64,000 nucleotides of DNA from Liolophura sinensis (taxonomy: Eukaryota > Mollusca > Polyplacophora > Chitonida > Chitonidae): contig NC_088295.1 of the NCBI RefSeq assembly GCF_032854445.1, forward strand, positions 63,533,249 through 63,597,248. Direction: 5' to 3'. Of the stretch, positions 1 through 10,400 are shown in pieces. Numbering within the stretch: position 1 is the first letter of the stretch; every line of letters starts with the position of its first letter. The position numbers were made by a program, and so were the translations under genes. The notes below the pieces were generated by a model, which ran no database searches, was not told the DNA's origin, and was given only the letters and a program-made list of their open reading frames with translations.

Positions 1-65
1 CAAAGAAGTTAGCGGAGATAGAAGCTGAGATGTTTGAGGCAGAAGAGAAAGAAATAGCCAAAAGG
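1..65 (+). CDS. Coiled-coil gene, exon A (partial)
   Basis: Frame starts at base 3 and encodes 21 residues (KKLAEIEAEMF...IAKR). It ends at donor gtatgt in phase 0. The 5' border is outside the window. Confidence 0.8.
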
Positions 66-3000
66 GTATGTGAAGGTTATCAGAATGAACAAGCAGAAAG
101 GCTGCAAAAATATATCTTACTCTGCTTCTTAAGGCTGCCCTGTTTAGTCAGTAGTCTTGCGATTAAATTCCACTTAGCTTGTTGATTTTGATCTCTGATT
201 TTCTTAGTAAAAAAAATTGATAAATTGTTTATTATTTTTCTTTGACCCATCTACCTAGAAGACAGCAAATGTTGGTTTTATGTATTTCAGAAACTGGAGA
301 TAAAGGTAAAAAAGTTAGAACAGCAGATTATTGCCAAAGAGATTCTGAGACGAGAACAGATGGCTGAGGCTGAGAAACTGAGACAGGTGAGCGGTATGAG
401 AGGTGTTTGTGCTATTTCGATTCTTCTGAAATATTTGATGACATTGTAATAAGCAGGTTTATGTTTTTTTTGTTCAGGAAGTATTTTGAAACTTTTCTTG
501 AATTGGTCTCAGACTAATGTGTTAAAACCAGCAGAAACAGGCTTAACAAAATGGGTTTTAAGTTGGAAATGGGTGGCAACAAAGCTAAAACTGTTTTATC
601 TTCTTAGTAAGAGGTCATGCTGTTGTGTACAACTCAACTTACAGATGTTCAGAAATGAACCTATTCCATTTTTCACTTTCTTGCGATTGCATGTTGACAG
701 GAGTACCAGCTTCAGCTTGAAGCCATCGAGCGAGAGGCAGAGGAATTGAGACAAGCTGAGGAGGATGCCAAGGTCACCATGGAGATGACCCGAAGGTCGC
801 AACGGGAAGATCGGGAACAGAAACGCAAAGATGAGTTGGAGCGCAAGAAGCAGCTAGCAATACAGAACAGGGAGCGTGAGAAGAAGATGATGGAGTCTGC
901 TCGTCAGAAGGAGCAGGAGATGTTGGCGAGCATTGGAGATGATGAGATGAGGACCAGTTTGATTGATGAGATGGAGAGGAAGAGAGATGAGGAGGAACGA
1001 CTGGCCCTTGAGAGGTTTGAGGTGAGTGCGGCAGAGATGGGGTGGGTAGAGGGTGTATGATGTTACTAGTTAACAGATTTCAACAATAGGAGAAGATAGA
1101 ATTTGGGCGAAAGCTAGCAATTTTTCATGAAGTGTTAATGGAGTTGATATATCTCCGAAAGGAGGTTATGTTCTTGGCAGCATTTATTTGTCTATCTATT
1201 TCTTTCTGTTTGTCTATCTGTCTTTACAGAAAAATGATTGGGCATATTTGGATGACATTTAGGGCATAGCTTAGCCTTGGACCAGTTAACAGTCCATTAA
1301 ATGTTGATGACAATCTGGATCTGTATTCATTAAATGTATCTTCCTCATTGTCAAATATTTGTCAGCAACTTTACAGAAAAAGTTATACACGGGGTTAAAT
1401 GAAACTTGTGACCCTACTTTGCTTTGTCCCAAGCACCACTCTGTTTCAGTTTGATGGTGATCCAAATGTGGATGCAGAACCAGGAATTTTTCAAATGGTC
1501 CTTCAAAATTGGAAGATATCACACAAATGTAGAGTGTTGTCTGTAATGTATTGCATGTACCGTCTTGTTAAGACTTGTGATTTTTCAACATTGGGAGATA
1601 CAACACAAATGTAGTGTGTTGTCTGTAATGTCTTGCATGTACTGTCTTGTTAAGACTTGTGATTTTTCAAAATTGGGAGATGCGACACAAATACAGAGTT
1701 TTCTTCGTTGTTTATTTGTCATTATTTCCACATATTTGACATGTCAGAGTATATGTACATATGGTGATATTTTGTCAGAAAAAGTTTCATTTTTTCTCTA
1801 TCCTGTAAGTATTTCTCTTTAAGTTTCTTTTAAGATTAATGACCTTGACATATTTTATATTGTCTAAATATCATTTATGCAGGGATTACATATTTATTTC
1901 TCGTGTATCAGGAGGAGATGAGAGAAGCTCAGCAATTGGCTGAAGAACAAGAGGAAAGAATGAGAGAGTTAGAGAGACAGGTAGGTTTGTTTGACACGGG
2001 TAACAAGGATAAACTTTCCTGAATAAACTGCACTAAATGACCTAAAATTTTGCCCACAAAAGTGCTTTTTGAGAGGCAAATAAATGTTGCAAAATATTAT
2101 TCTTGGTGCTGAAACTTTAAAGTTTCCAGTAAAATATCATCCCATGTTCCAAGCAAACATCAAAACACCTTTTCAACATAACTCTCAAAGTCAGGAAATA
2201 TGGACAAGTCAATCAAGGACAAAATTCATGGTCATTTAGGGTAATTCAGGTCAAAACTTTGTAGTGAGTTTGTTGCAGCCCTACCTCAGTCGTTGGCAAA
2301 CTGGTAATCGCTCTACCTCAGTCGTGGGCAAACTTGTAATCGCTCTACCTTAGTTGGGGGCAAACTGGTAATCGCCCTACCTTAGTCGTGGGCAAACTGG
2401 TAATCGCTCTACCTTAGTTGGGGGCAAACTGGTAATCGCCCTACCTTAGTCGTGGGCAAACAGGTAATTGCCCTATCTTAGTCATGGGCAAACTGGTAAT
2501 CGCCCTACCTTAATTGGAGGCAAACTGGTAATCGCTCTACCTTAGTTGGGGGCAAACTGGTAATTGCCCTATCTTAGTCATGGACAAACTGGTAATCACC
2601 CTACCTTAGTCGTGGGCAAACTGGTAATTGCCCTATCTTAGTCATGGGCAAACTGGTAATCATCCTACCTTAAATGGAGGCAAACTGGAAATCGCTCTAC
2701 CTTAGTCGAGGGCAAACTGGTAATCACCCTACCTTAGTTGGAGGCAAACTGGAAATCGCCCTACCTTAGTCATGGGCAAACTGGTAATCGCCCTACCTTA
2801 GTTGGAGGCAAACTGGAAATCGCTCTACCTTAGTCGTGGGCAAACTGGTAATCGCCCTACCTTAGTCAGGGGCAAACTGTTAATCGCTCTGCCTTAGTTG
2901 GGGGCAAACTGGAAATCGCCCTACCTTAGTCGTGGGCAAACTGGTAATAACCCTACCGTAGTTGGAGGCAGACTGGAAATCGCTCTACCTTCGTCGTGGG

Positions 3001-6000
3001 CAAACTGGTAATCACCCTACCTTAGTCAGGGGCAAACTGGTAATCGCCCTACCTTAGTCGTGGGCAAACTGGTAATCGCCCTACCTTAGTTGGAGGCAAA
3101 CTGGAAATCACCCTACCTTAGTCGTGGGCAAACTGGTAATCGCCCTACCTTAGTCAGGGGCAAACTGGTAATCGCTCTACCTTAGTCGTGGGCACACTGG
3201 TAATCATCCTACCTTAGTCGTGGGCAAACTGGTAATTGCCCTATCTTAGCCATGGGCAAACTGGTAATCGCCCTACCTTAGTTGGAGGCAAACTGGTAAT
3301 CGCCCTACCTTGGAGGCAAACTGGTAATCATCCTACCTTAGTTGGGGGCAAACTGGTTATCACCTTACCTTAGTTGGGGGCAAACTGGTAATCGCCTTAC
3401 CTTAGTTGGAGGCAAACTGGTAATCGTCCTACCTTAGATGGGGGCAAACTGGTAATCACCCTACCTTAGTCATGGGCAAACTGGTAATCGCCCTACCCTA
3501 GTTGGAGGCAAACTGGTAATCACCCTACCTTAATTGGGGACAAACTGGTAATCACCCTATGTTAGTTGGGGGCAAACTGATAATCACCCTACCTTAGTTG
3601 GGGGCAAACTGGTAATCACCCTACCTTAGTCATGGGCAACCGGTAATCGCCCTACCTTAGTTGGGGGCAAACTGGTAATAGGCCTACCTTAGTTGAAGGC
3701 AAACTGGTAATCGCCCTAACTTGGAGGCAAACTGGTAATCATCCTACCTTAGTTGGGGGCAAACTGGTAATCATCCTACCTTAGTTGGGGGCAAACTGGT
3801 AATCGCCCTACCATAGTTGGGGGCAAACTGGTAATCACCCTACCTTAAATGGAAGCAAACTGGTAATCAAACTGGTAATCGCCCTACCTTAGTTGGAGGC
3901 AAACTGGTAATCACCCTACCTTAGTTGATATTAATATATTACAAGAGAACATTGATCAGTCCAGTTTGTACATGAATTGCCATTGCATGAGAAAAGGTAA
4001 CCTGCAAATTTTATGCAGTGGACAAGTAGTTTATTTGACTAAATTGAATTGACAATTACAATGAGGAACTCAGTGAATATGTTAGATGGGAAAAAAATTC
4101 ATGATTAAATATATACCCCTTTCTTAGGGATAGTTTTAATAAACTACGCTAATTCTTCTAATTTTTGGGACACCTGGTTAGCTCTCATTAGCCAATATAC
4201 ATGTAATTGTAGCAGGAATATTAGTTTCTTTTTTTCACATGGTTAGTTCATCTTACAAGCATCATGTTCATATCTTTACTTTTCCAAAAAACTGGGAAAG
4301 AAATGTAATTCTTTGCTTTCAGCACTACCACTACTGATTTCTGTCCTAAACTTAGAAGAAATGGGGTGTCATGTCCATATCTCTGCCACACAGCAAAGTT
4401 CCTCTACAGAGTCACTGTGAGCTCTTTTGATTGGTGGTGTGAAATGTAAGAAACAATTGCTTTAGATATTATAGATTTGATCATAGTTTAAGTTTGACTG
4501 GATAATCGTGTTAAAGTACATGTTTAAAATGTGGGAAATCATCAAGTATTCTCTCTTTGTCCTGCCCAAGGCTGAAGAGGAAGCAATGCAAAGACTTGTG
4601 GAGGAACAAGAGGAGTTAGAGAAGAAGCGAAAATCACTACTGATGGAGACTCAAAAGTTAGATGAAGAGGATGAAAAACTGAAGTAAGGCTTATGACTTT
4701 TTTGGTAATCACATTGTACGCAGAGTCAGCTGGAAATAGTTGATTTTTTGGGGGTGGAATCCGAGGAGGGATTATCAGCAATACTTTGTAGGACTCTATG
4801 GGGATAACTTTATTAAATGATGGTAAATTTTAATCAAAATGCTAGCATGCTCTGCTGTTTACAAAAAAAAAAAAAATTCTTATAAAAGAGTAATTGTCTT
4901 ATATAGTATTACAGAGCATTTTAATATAAAAGTTTACATTATCAGTGCTTATATTTATAGTAACATAATAAAAATGATACATTACCAGTTGTTCCAACTG
5001 CTGAGGAACATGTAAGTGAGCTTGCTGAAGCATTTTAATAACATATTCCTCAGAAAAGAAATGGAAGAGGAGCAACAGTTATTAGAAGAAGAAAGACATA
5101 AAATGGAGATGGAGGAAGCAGCCAGATTGGAGCAAGAAGCTGAGAGATTGAGAGAGGTTAGTTATACCCACCTGATTGTTTCACCATGTCATAACGGTAC
5201 GGATTAACAATCAACGATTAAAATTCATTAGATTGAAAGTACTGATCCAGTGTGAATAATCCTTGCAGCCCATCAATTGTTTTAGACATGTTAAACTTCT
5301 TTGAGGCTAGCTTCAGCAGTCATGAATTTGCAGGTTGATTGATTGATGTGCAATCAGTTACTGTCCAGATCTGTTAAATATGTTAAATCTGTCCTCTGTG
5401 GTGATTGATTTGCAATCAGTTACTGTCCAGATCTGTTAAATATGTTAAATCTGTCCTCTGTGGTGATTGATGTGCAATCAGTTACTGTCCAGATCTGTTA
5501 AATATGTTAAATCTGTCCTCTGTGGTGATTGATTTGCAATCAGTTACTGTCCAGATCTGTTAAATATGTTAAATCTGTCCTCTGTGGTGATTGATGTGCA
5601 ATCAGTTACTGTCCAGATCTGTTAAATATGTTAAATCTGTCCTCTGTGGTGATTGATTTGCAATCAGTTACTGTCCAGATCTGTTAAATATGTTAAATCT
5701 GTCCTCTGTGGTGATTGATGTGCAATCAGTTACTGTCCAGATCTGTTAAATATGTTAAATCTGTCCTCTGTGGTGATTGATTTGCAATCAGTTACTGTCC
5801 AGGTCTGTTGAATATGTTAAATCTGTCCTCTGTGGTGATTGATGTTCAGTCAGTTACTGTCCAGATCTGTTGAATATGTTAAATCTGTCCTCTGTGGTGA
5901 TTGATGTGCAATCAGTTACTGTCCAGATCTGTTAAATATGTTAAATCTGTCCTCTGTGGTGATTGATGTGCAATCAGTTACTGTCCAGATCTGTTAAATA

Positions 6001-9000
6001 TGTTAAATCTGTCCTCTGTGGTGATTGATGTGCAATCAGTTACTGTCCAGATCTGTTAAATATGTTAAATCTGTCCTCTGTGGTGATTGATGTGCAATCA
6101 GTTACTGTCCAGATCTGTTAAATATGTTAAAACTGTCCTCTGTGGTGATTGATGTTCAACCAGCTACTGTCCAGATCCGTTAAATATGTTAAATCTGTCC
6201 TCTGTGGTGATTGATGTGCAATCAGTTACTGTCCAGATCTGTTAAATATGTTAAATCTGTCCTCTGTGGTGATTAATGTGCAATCAGTTACTGTCCAGAT
6301 CTGTTAAATATGTTAAATCTATCCTCTGTGGTGATTGATTTGCAATCAGTTACTGTCCAGATCTGTTAAATATGTTAAATCTGTCCTCTGTGGTGATTGA
6401 TTTGCAATCAGTTACTGTCCAGATCTGTTAAATATGTTAAATCTGTCCTCTGTGGTGATTGATGTGCAATCAGTTACTGTCCAGATCTGTTAAATATGTT
6501 AAATCTGTCCTCTGTGGTGATTCATGTGCAGTGTGATTGATCGGTTGTGTGTGTTAATCTACTGTTACATCTGTCCTCTGTGGTGAGTGATTGATCTGTT
6601 GTGTGTGTTAATCTACTGTTACATCTGTTCACTGTGTGAGTGATTGATTGTGTGTGTTAATCTACTGTTACATCTGTTCACTGTGTGATTAATCTGTTGT
6701 GTGGGCTACTCTGCTGTTAAATCTGTTCACTGTGTGATTGATCTGTTGTGTGTGTTAATCTACTGTTACATCTGTTCACTGTGTGATTGATCTGTTGTGT
6801 GTGTTAATCTACTGTTAAATCTGTTCACTGCGTGATTGATCTGTTGTGTGTGTTAATCTACTGTTACATCTGTTCACTGTGTGATTGATCTGTTGTGTGT
6901 GTTAATCAACTGTTACATCTGTTCACTGTGTGATTGATCTGTTGTGTGGGCTAATCCACTGTTAAATCTGTTCACTGTGTGATTGATCTGTTGTGTGGGC
7001 TAATCCACTGTTAAATCTGTTCACTGTGTGATTGATCTGTTGTGTGTGTTAATCTACTATTAAATCTGTTCACTGTGTGATTAGTCTGTTGTGTAGGCTA
7101 CTCTGCTGTTAAATCTGTTCACTGTGTGATTGATCTGTTGTGTGTGTTAATCTACTGTTACATCTGTTCACTGTGTGATTGATCTGTTGTGTGTGTCAAT
7201 CTACAGTTAAACCTGTTCACTGTGTGATTGATCTGTTGTGTGTGTTAATCTACTGTTAAATCTGTTCACTGTGTGATTGATCTGTTGTGTGTGTTAATCT
7301 ACTGTTAAACCTGTTCACTGTGTGATTGATCTGTTGTGTGTGTTAATCTACTGTTAAATCTGTCCTCTGTGGTGATTGATGTGCAATCAGTTACTGTCCA
7401 GATCTGTTAAATATGTTAAATCTGTCCTCTGTGGTGATTGATTTGCAATCAGTTACTGTCCAGATCTGTTAAATATGTTAAATCTGTCCTCTGTGGTGAT
7501 TGATGTGCAATCAGTTACTGTCCAGATCTGTTAAATATGTTAAATCTATCCTCTGTGGTGATTGATTTGCAATCAGTTACTGTCCAGATCTGTTAAATAT
7601 GTTAAATCTGTCCTCTGTGGTGATTGATGTGCAATCAGTTACTGTCCAGATCTGTTAAATATGTTAAATCTGTCCTCTGTGGTGATTGATTTGCAATCAG
7701 TTACTGTCCAGGTCTGTTAAATATGTTAAATCTGTCCTCTGTGGTGATTGATGTTCAGTCAGTTACTGTCCAGATCTGTTGAATATGTTAAATCTGTCCT
7801 CTGTGGTGATTGATTTGCAATCAGTTACTGTCCAGATCTGTTAAATATGTTAAATCTGTCCTCTGTGGTGATTGATGTGCAATCAGTTACTGTCCAGATC
7901 TGTTAAATATGTTAAATCTGTCCTCTGTGGTGATTGATGTGCAATCAGTTACTGTCCAGATCTGTTAAATATGTTAAATCTGTCCTCTGTGGTGATTGAT
8001 GTGCAATCAGTTACTGTCCAGATCTGTTAAATATGTTAAAACTGTCCTCTGTGGTGATTGATGTTCAACCAGCTACTGTCCAGATCCGTTAAATATGTTA
8101 AATCTCTCCTCTGTGGTGATTGATGTGCAATCAGTTACTGTCCAGATCTGTTAAATATGTTAAATCTGTCCTCTGTGGTGATTAATGTGCAATCAGTTAC
8201 TGTCCAGATCTGTTAAATATGTTAAATCTATCCCCCGTGGTGATTGATTTGCAATCAGTTACTGTCCAGATCTGTTAAATATGTTAAATCTGTCCTCTCT
8301 GGTGATTGAGGTGGAATCAGTTACTGTCCAGATCTGTTAAATATGTTAAATCTGTCCTCTGTGGTGATTGATTTGCAATCAGTTACTGTCCAGATCTGTT
8401 AAATATGTTAAATCTGTTCACTGTGTGATTAGTCTGTTGTGTAGGCTACTCTGCTGTTAAATCTGTTCACTGTGTGATTGATCTGTTGTGTGTGTTAATC
8501 TACTGTTACATCTGTTCACTGTGTGATTGATCTGTTGTGTGTGTCAATCTACAGTTAAACCTGTTCACTGTGTGATTGATCTGTTGTGTGTGTTAATCTA
8601 CTGTTAAATCTGTTCACTGTGTGATTGATCTGTTGTGTGTGTTAATCTACAGTTAAACCTGTTCACTGTGTGATTGATCTGTTGTGTGTGTTAATCTACT
8701 GTTAAATCTGTTCACTGTGTGATTGATCTGTTGTGTGTGTTAATCTACTGTTAAATCTGTTCACTGTGTGATTGATCTGTTGTGTGTGTTAATCTACTGT
8801 TACATCTGTTCACTGTGTGATTGATCTGTTGTGTGTGTTAATCTACTGTTAAATCTGTTCACTGTGTGATTGATCTGTTGTGTGTGTTAATCCACTGTTA
8901 CATCTGTTCACTGTGTGATTGATCTGTTGTGTGAGCTAATCCACTGCTAAATCTGTTCACTGTGTGGTTTTGTTGTGTAATTTCTCCCTGTAGATGCAAC

Positions 9001-9876
9001 AGAAGGAACGGGAGCAGATGGAGAGGATAAGAAGAGAGGCGGATCAGAGGAAACTTGAGCAGGCCAAAAGGCGGCACAAAAACTATGAGATGAGAATGAA
9101 TCTGGAACAGATTCGCTCCAGTCAGGGGATTACCCGCCCTTACATTTACAGCTACTTCATCACATGGCCAAGGGATATCTATGAAAAGTGAGCGCCATAG
9201 CTATTCAATATTTTTAAATATATTCATGTTCAGATATTTGTAGATGGCATTCTGTTTAGGCCAGAAAAATTACAAATATTGTAAAGCCCAGTCTGTAGTT
9301 TACTGCAGAAGTTACGCTTTGGTACAGGTATAAGGCGTAGTAGATGTCCAGTGTTGCATATTTATGTTTTGTTTTAATGGGGAAGAAACATTAGTTGTTA
9401 TTGAACTGGATGCACTAGTTAAACATTATATGAATTCGTGGATTTGTAGTGTTACATTTACAATATGATAAATTATAATTAATAATTCAGGATAAAGCAA
9501 ATCTTAATGTCATTAATTCTGAAATACTGAAAGGGCTTTTTGTTAAAATTCCGCTGTCGTATAAGTGAAATACTCATGAATATGGCATAAAACACCAATC
9601 AAATAAATAAATGAAGTTAAAAGTATATAGACTCTTTTCTCAGGCATAATGGGCACTGATGGGTGTATGTAATGTGAAGATTATTGGCATTTTAAAGCAT
9701 ATCATGTACATGACTTTCACTATCGGTGATTTTCTCAGTTAAAAACCTCTTTCATCCCTCAGTTTTTCCTAACACTGGTGATAATTTGCTTATGTTTCAG
9801 GCCAATGGGGGGAGAACCGACCAAGAAGAAACGGCCTGGTCTGAAATCTAAGCCAAAGTCTGCAAACAAGAGTTAA
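1..9876 (+). CDS. Coiled-coil protein, 3' part of gene (8 exons), family not recognised
   Basis: Eight exons join in one frame: 1-65, 291-386, 701-1021, 1912-1980, 4571-4683, 5054-5156, 8994-9187 and 9801-9876, giving 344 residues and a TAA stop. The 5' part lies before the window. All internal borders are GT-AG with matching phase. About 290 residues are almost uninterrupted Glu/Lys/Arg/Gln-rich helix with many EER and ERxR runs, typical of a long coiled coil or single alpha-helix. The last 45 residues differ: an aromatic patch (TRPYIYSYFITWPRDIYEKP) followed by a basic tail rich in Lys, Pro and Ser. That patch is the best handle for finding the family. Low-complexity helices match many cytoskeletal and ciliary proteins by chance, so no function is assigned. 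The gene converges on synaptotagmin-1. The exon model is well supported; identity is open. Confidence 0.85.
291..386 (+). CDS. Coiled-coil gene, exon B
   Basis: 96 nt, 32 codons, phase 0 at both ends. Acceptor tatttcag, donor gtgagc. Encodes KLEIKVKKLEQQ...EKLRQ, continuing the heptad-like charged helix. Confidence 0.85.
701..1021 (+). CDS. Coiled-coil gene, exon C (largest)
   Basis: 321 nt, 107 codons, phase 0 at both ends; acceptor gttgacag, donor gtgagtg. Encodes EYQLQLEAIEREAEELRQ at the start and DEEERLALERFE at the end. A short less-charged segment (LASIGDDEMRTSLIDEM) breaks the helix in the middle and could be a hinge. An in-frame ATG at 746 gives a 104-residue open frame that is only a part of this exon. 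Confidence 0.88.
1492..1692. repeat. Intronic direct repeat, period about 82 bp
   Basis: Two and a half copies of a unit containing gtgatttttcaaaattgggag and then a cacaaatgtag stretch; the shared word recurs at 1577 and 1659. No coding frame is maintained. Local tandem duplication inside the intron between exons C and D. Confidence 0.75.
1912..1980 (+). CDS. Coiled-coil gene, exon D
   Basis: 69 nt, 23 codons, phase 0 at both ends; acceptor gtatcag, donor gtaggt. Encodes EEMREAQQLAEEQEERMREL plus ERQ. The intron that follows (1981-4570) holds two MITEs and a 32-bp minisatellite. Confidence 0.82.
2033..2241. mobile_element. MITE family 2, copy 1
   Basis: About 210 bp bounded by ctaaatgacctaaaattttg on the left and, in reverse complement, ctaaatgaccatgaattttg on the right, an imperfect 20-bp inverted repeat. 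Internal sequence is similar to 45828-46066 and 59855-60045. No coding capacity, so probably a non-autonomous DNA transposon. It sits directly before the 32-bp minisatellite. Confidence 0.6.
2278..3928. repeat. Minisatellite, 32-bp unit, about 52 copies
   Basis: Tandem units read ggtaatcgccctaccttagt followed by a variable tg/cg..ggcaaact. The variable positions (cgtggg, tgggggg, tggaggc, catgggc) define several monomer types interspersed in runs. A few units are shortened, for example near 3310 and 3865. Stops occur in all frames I followed. It lies in the intron between exons D and E. Confidence 0.95.
4148..4363. mobile_element. MITE family 1, copy 1
   Basis: About 216 bp with ends taattcttctaatttttggg on the left and, in reverse complement, atttcttctaagtttaggac on the right. 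It shares its whole length with copies at 10004, 12270 and 27198. No open frame; non-autonomous inverted-repeat element in an intron. Confidence 0.75.
4571..4683 (+). CDS. Coiled-coil gene, exon E
   Basis: 113 nt: 37 codons plus two bases of a Lys codon completed in the next exon. Acceptor ctgcccaag (AAG-type), donor gtaagg. Encodes AEEEAMQRLVEEQEELEKKR onward. Confidence 0.82.
5054..5156 (+). CDS. Coiled-coil gene, exon F
   Basis: 103 nt: one base completing Lys, then 34 codons (KEMEEEQQLLEEERHKMEME onward). Acceptor ttcctcag, donor gttagt. The next intron is 3.8 kb and is almost entirely satellite DNA. Confidence 0.85.
5341..6530. repeat. Satellite monomer A, block 1 (62-bp unit, about 19 copies)
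   Basis: Units begin gattgatgtgcaatcagtta and end ctctgtggt. From 5341 to about 5830 units alternate gatgtgc and gatttgc, giving a dimeric higher-order repeat near 123 bp. Rare variants (a unit with caaccagctac near 6155, gattaatg near 6271) are shared with block 2. Intron between exons F and G. Confidence 0.95.
6531..7360. repeat. Satellite monomer B, block 1 (49-bp unit, about 17 copies)
   Basis: Units read gtgtgattgatctgttgtgt, then gtgttaatctactgttaaat and ctgttcact. B shares tgttaaatctgt..ctgtg.tgattgat with monomer A, so one is probably a shortened derivative of the other. Follows block A1 without a gap. Confidence 0.93.
7361..8411. repeat. Satellite monomer A, block 2 (about 17 copies)
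   Basis: Same 62-bp unit as block A1. Diagnostic variants recur at a constant offset near 1910 bases from block A1, so the block arose by duplication of several monomers together, not unit by unit. Confidence 0.93.
8412..8968. repeat. Satellite monomer B, block 2 (about 11 copies)
   Basis: Same 49-bp unit as block B1. The variants gtaggctactctgctg and acagttaaacc recur at an offset near 1349 from block B1, so relative to block A2 about 560 bp of B units are missing. The array stops about 25 bases before the acceptor of exon G. Confidence 0.93.
8994..9187 (+). CDS. Coiled-coil gene, exon G with conserved-looking aromatic patch
   Basis: 194 nt: 64 codons plus two bases of a split Lys codon. 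Acceptor ctccctgtag, donor gtgagc. It holds the end of the helix and then ITRPYIYSYFITWPRDIYE, which is not low complexity. The first codon is ATG, but the upstream splice site and phase argue for an internal exon. Satellite repeats run to within about 30 bases of the acceptor. Confidence 0.87.
9550..9613 (+). mobile_element. SINE 3'-end fragment, plus orientation
   Basis: Matches the last part of the full SINE at 37766-38042: cgtataagtgaaatactcat, then gcataaaacaccaatcaaat and an aaat-type tail. The tRNA-like head is absent. In the last intron of the coiled-coil gene. Confidence 0.75.
9801..9876 (+). CDS. Coiled-coil gene, last coding exon H
   Basis: 76 nt: completes Lys, then 24 codons (PMGGEPTKKKRPGLKSKPKS plus ANKS) and TAA. 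Acceptor tatgtttcag. The very basic tail could bind nucleic acid, tubulin or membrane, but nothing decides this. Confidence 0.85.
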
Positions 9877-10003
9877 CCTGACCCAGGGGGATATGATACA
9901 AACACACATGACAGCAATATAATTGTTCATAATGTGCATTAACACTGAGCAATGAAAAACTGACATTATTTTGACGTACTTTGTAATATGTGATTACTGC
10001 TAA

Positions 10004-10219
10004 CCTAATTCTTCTAAAATTTGGGACAGATATTAGTAGTGTTGAAAGTAGAATATTACATTTCTTTACCAGTCTTTTGGAAAAGTAAAGATGTGAGTAC
10101 GTTGTTCATTAGATGGTCTAACCATGTGAGAAAAAAGAAACTCAATATTCATGCCAGAATTACATATGTATTGGCTAAAATGAGCAGACCAGGTGTCCAA
10201 AATTTTAGGAGAAATAGGG
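10004..10219. mobile_element. MITE family 1, copy 2 (inverted relative to copy 1)
   Basis: Left end cctaattcttctaaaatttg and right end aattttaggagaaatagg form inverted repeats. The interior (ccaatacatatgtaattctg in reverse complement) matches the copies at 4148 and 27198. Confidence 0.75.
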
Positions 10220-10290
10220 TGGGTGACACTATCTTCCTATGTGATATGTAGGTGGATCAGTTTTGTTTCACACCATGAAGATGTTTGTTA

Positions 10291-10400
10291 TTTTATTTAT
10301 TTATTCATTTCATTGGGGTTTAATGCAGTACTCAGTTTCATTTACTTATAAATATACAGTGATGGTCAGTGTTTTTGGTGGAGAAACCTGAAGTGCTAGC
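10291..10400 (-). mobile_element. Degenerate SINE fragment, minus orientation
   Basis: Starts with a ttttatttatttattcattt tail complement and continues with decayed SINE 3' sequence (gtactcagtttcatttactt). A short plus-oriented tail fragment (caatcaaataaatgaataaa) follows near 10590-10612, so two insertions may be nested. Confidence 0.5.

Noticed and set aside
2278-3928. Possible CRISPR-like array
   Set aside because: Units are directly tandem with no spacers, and the genome is eukaryotic.
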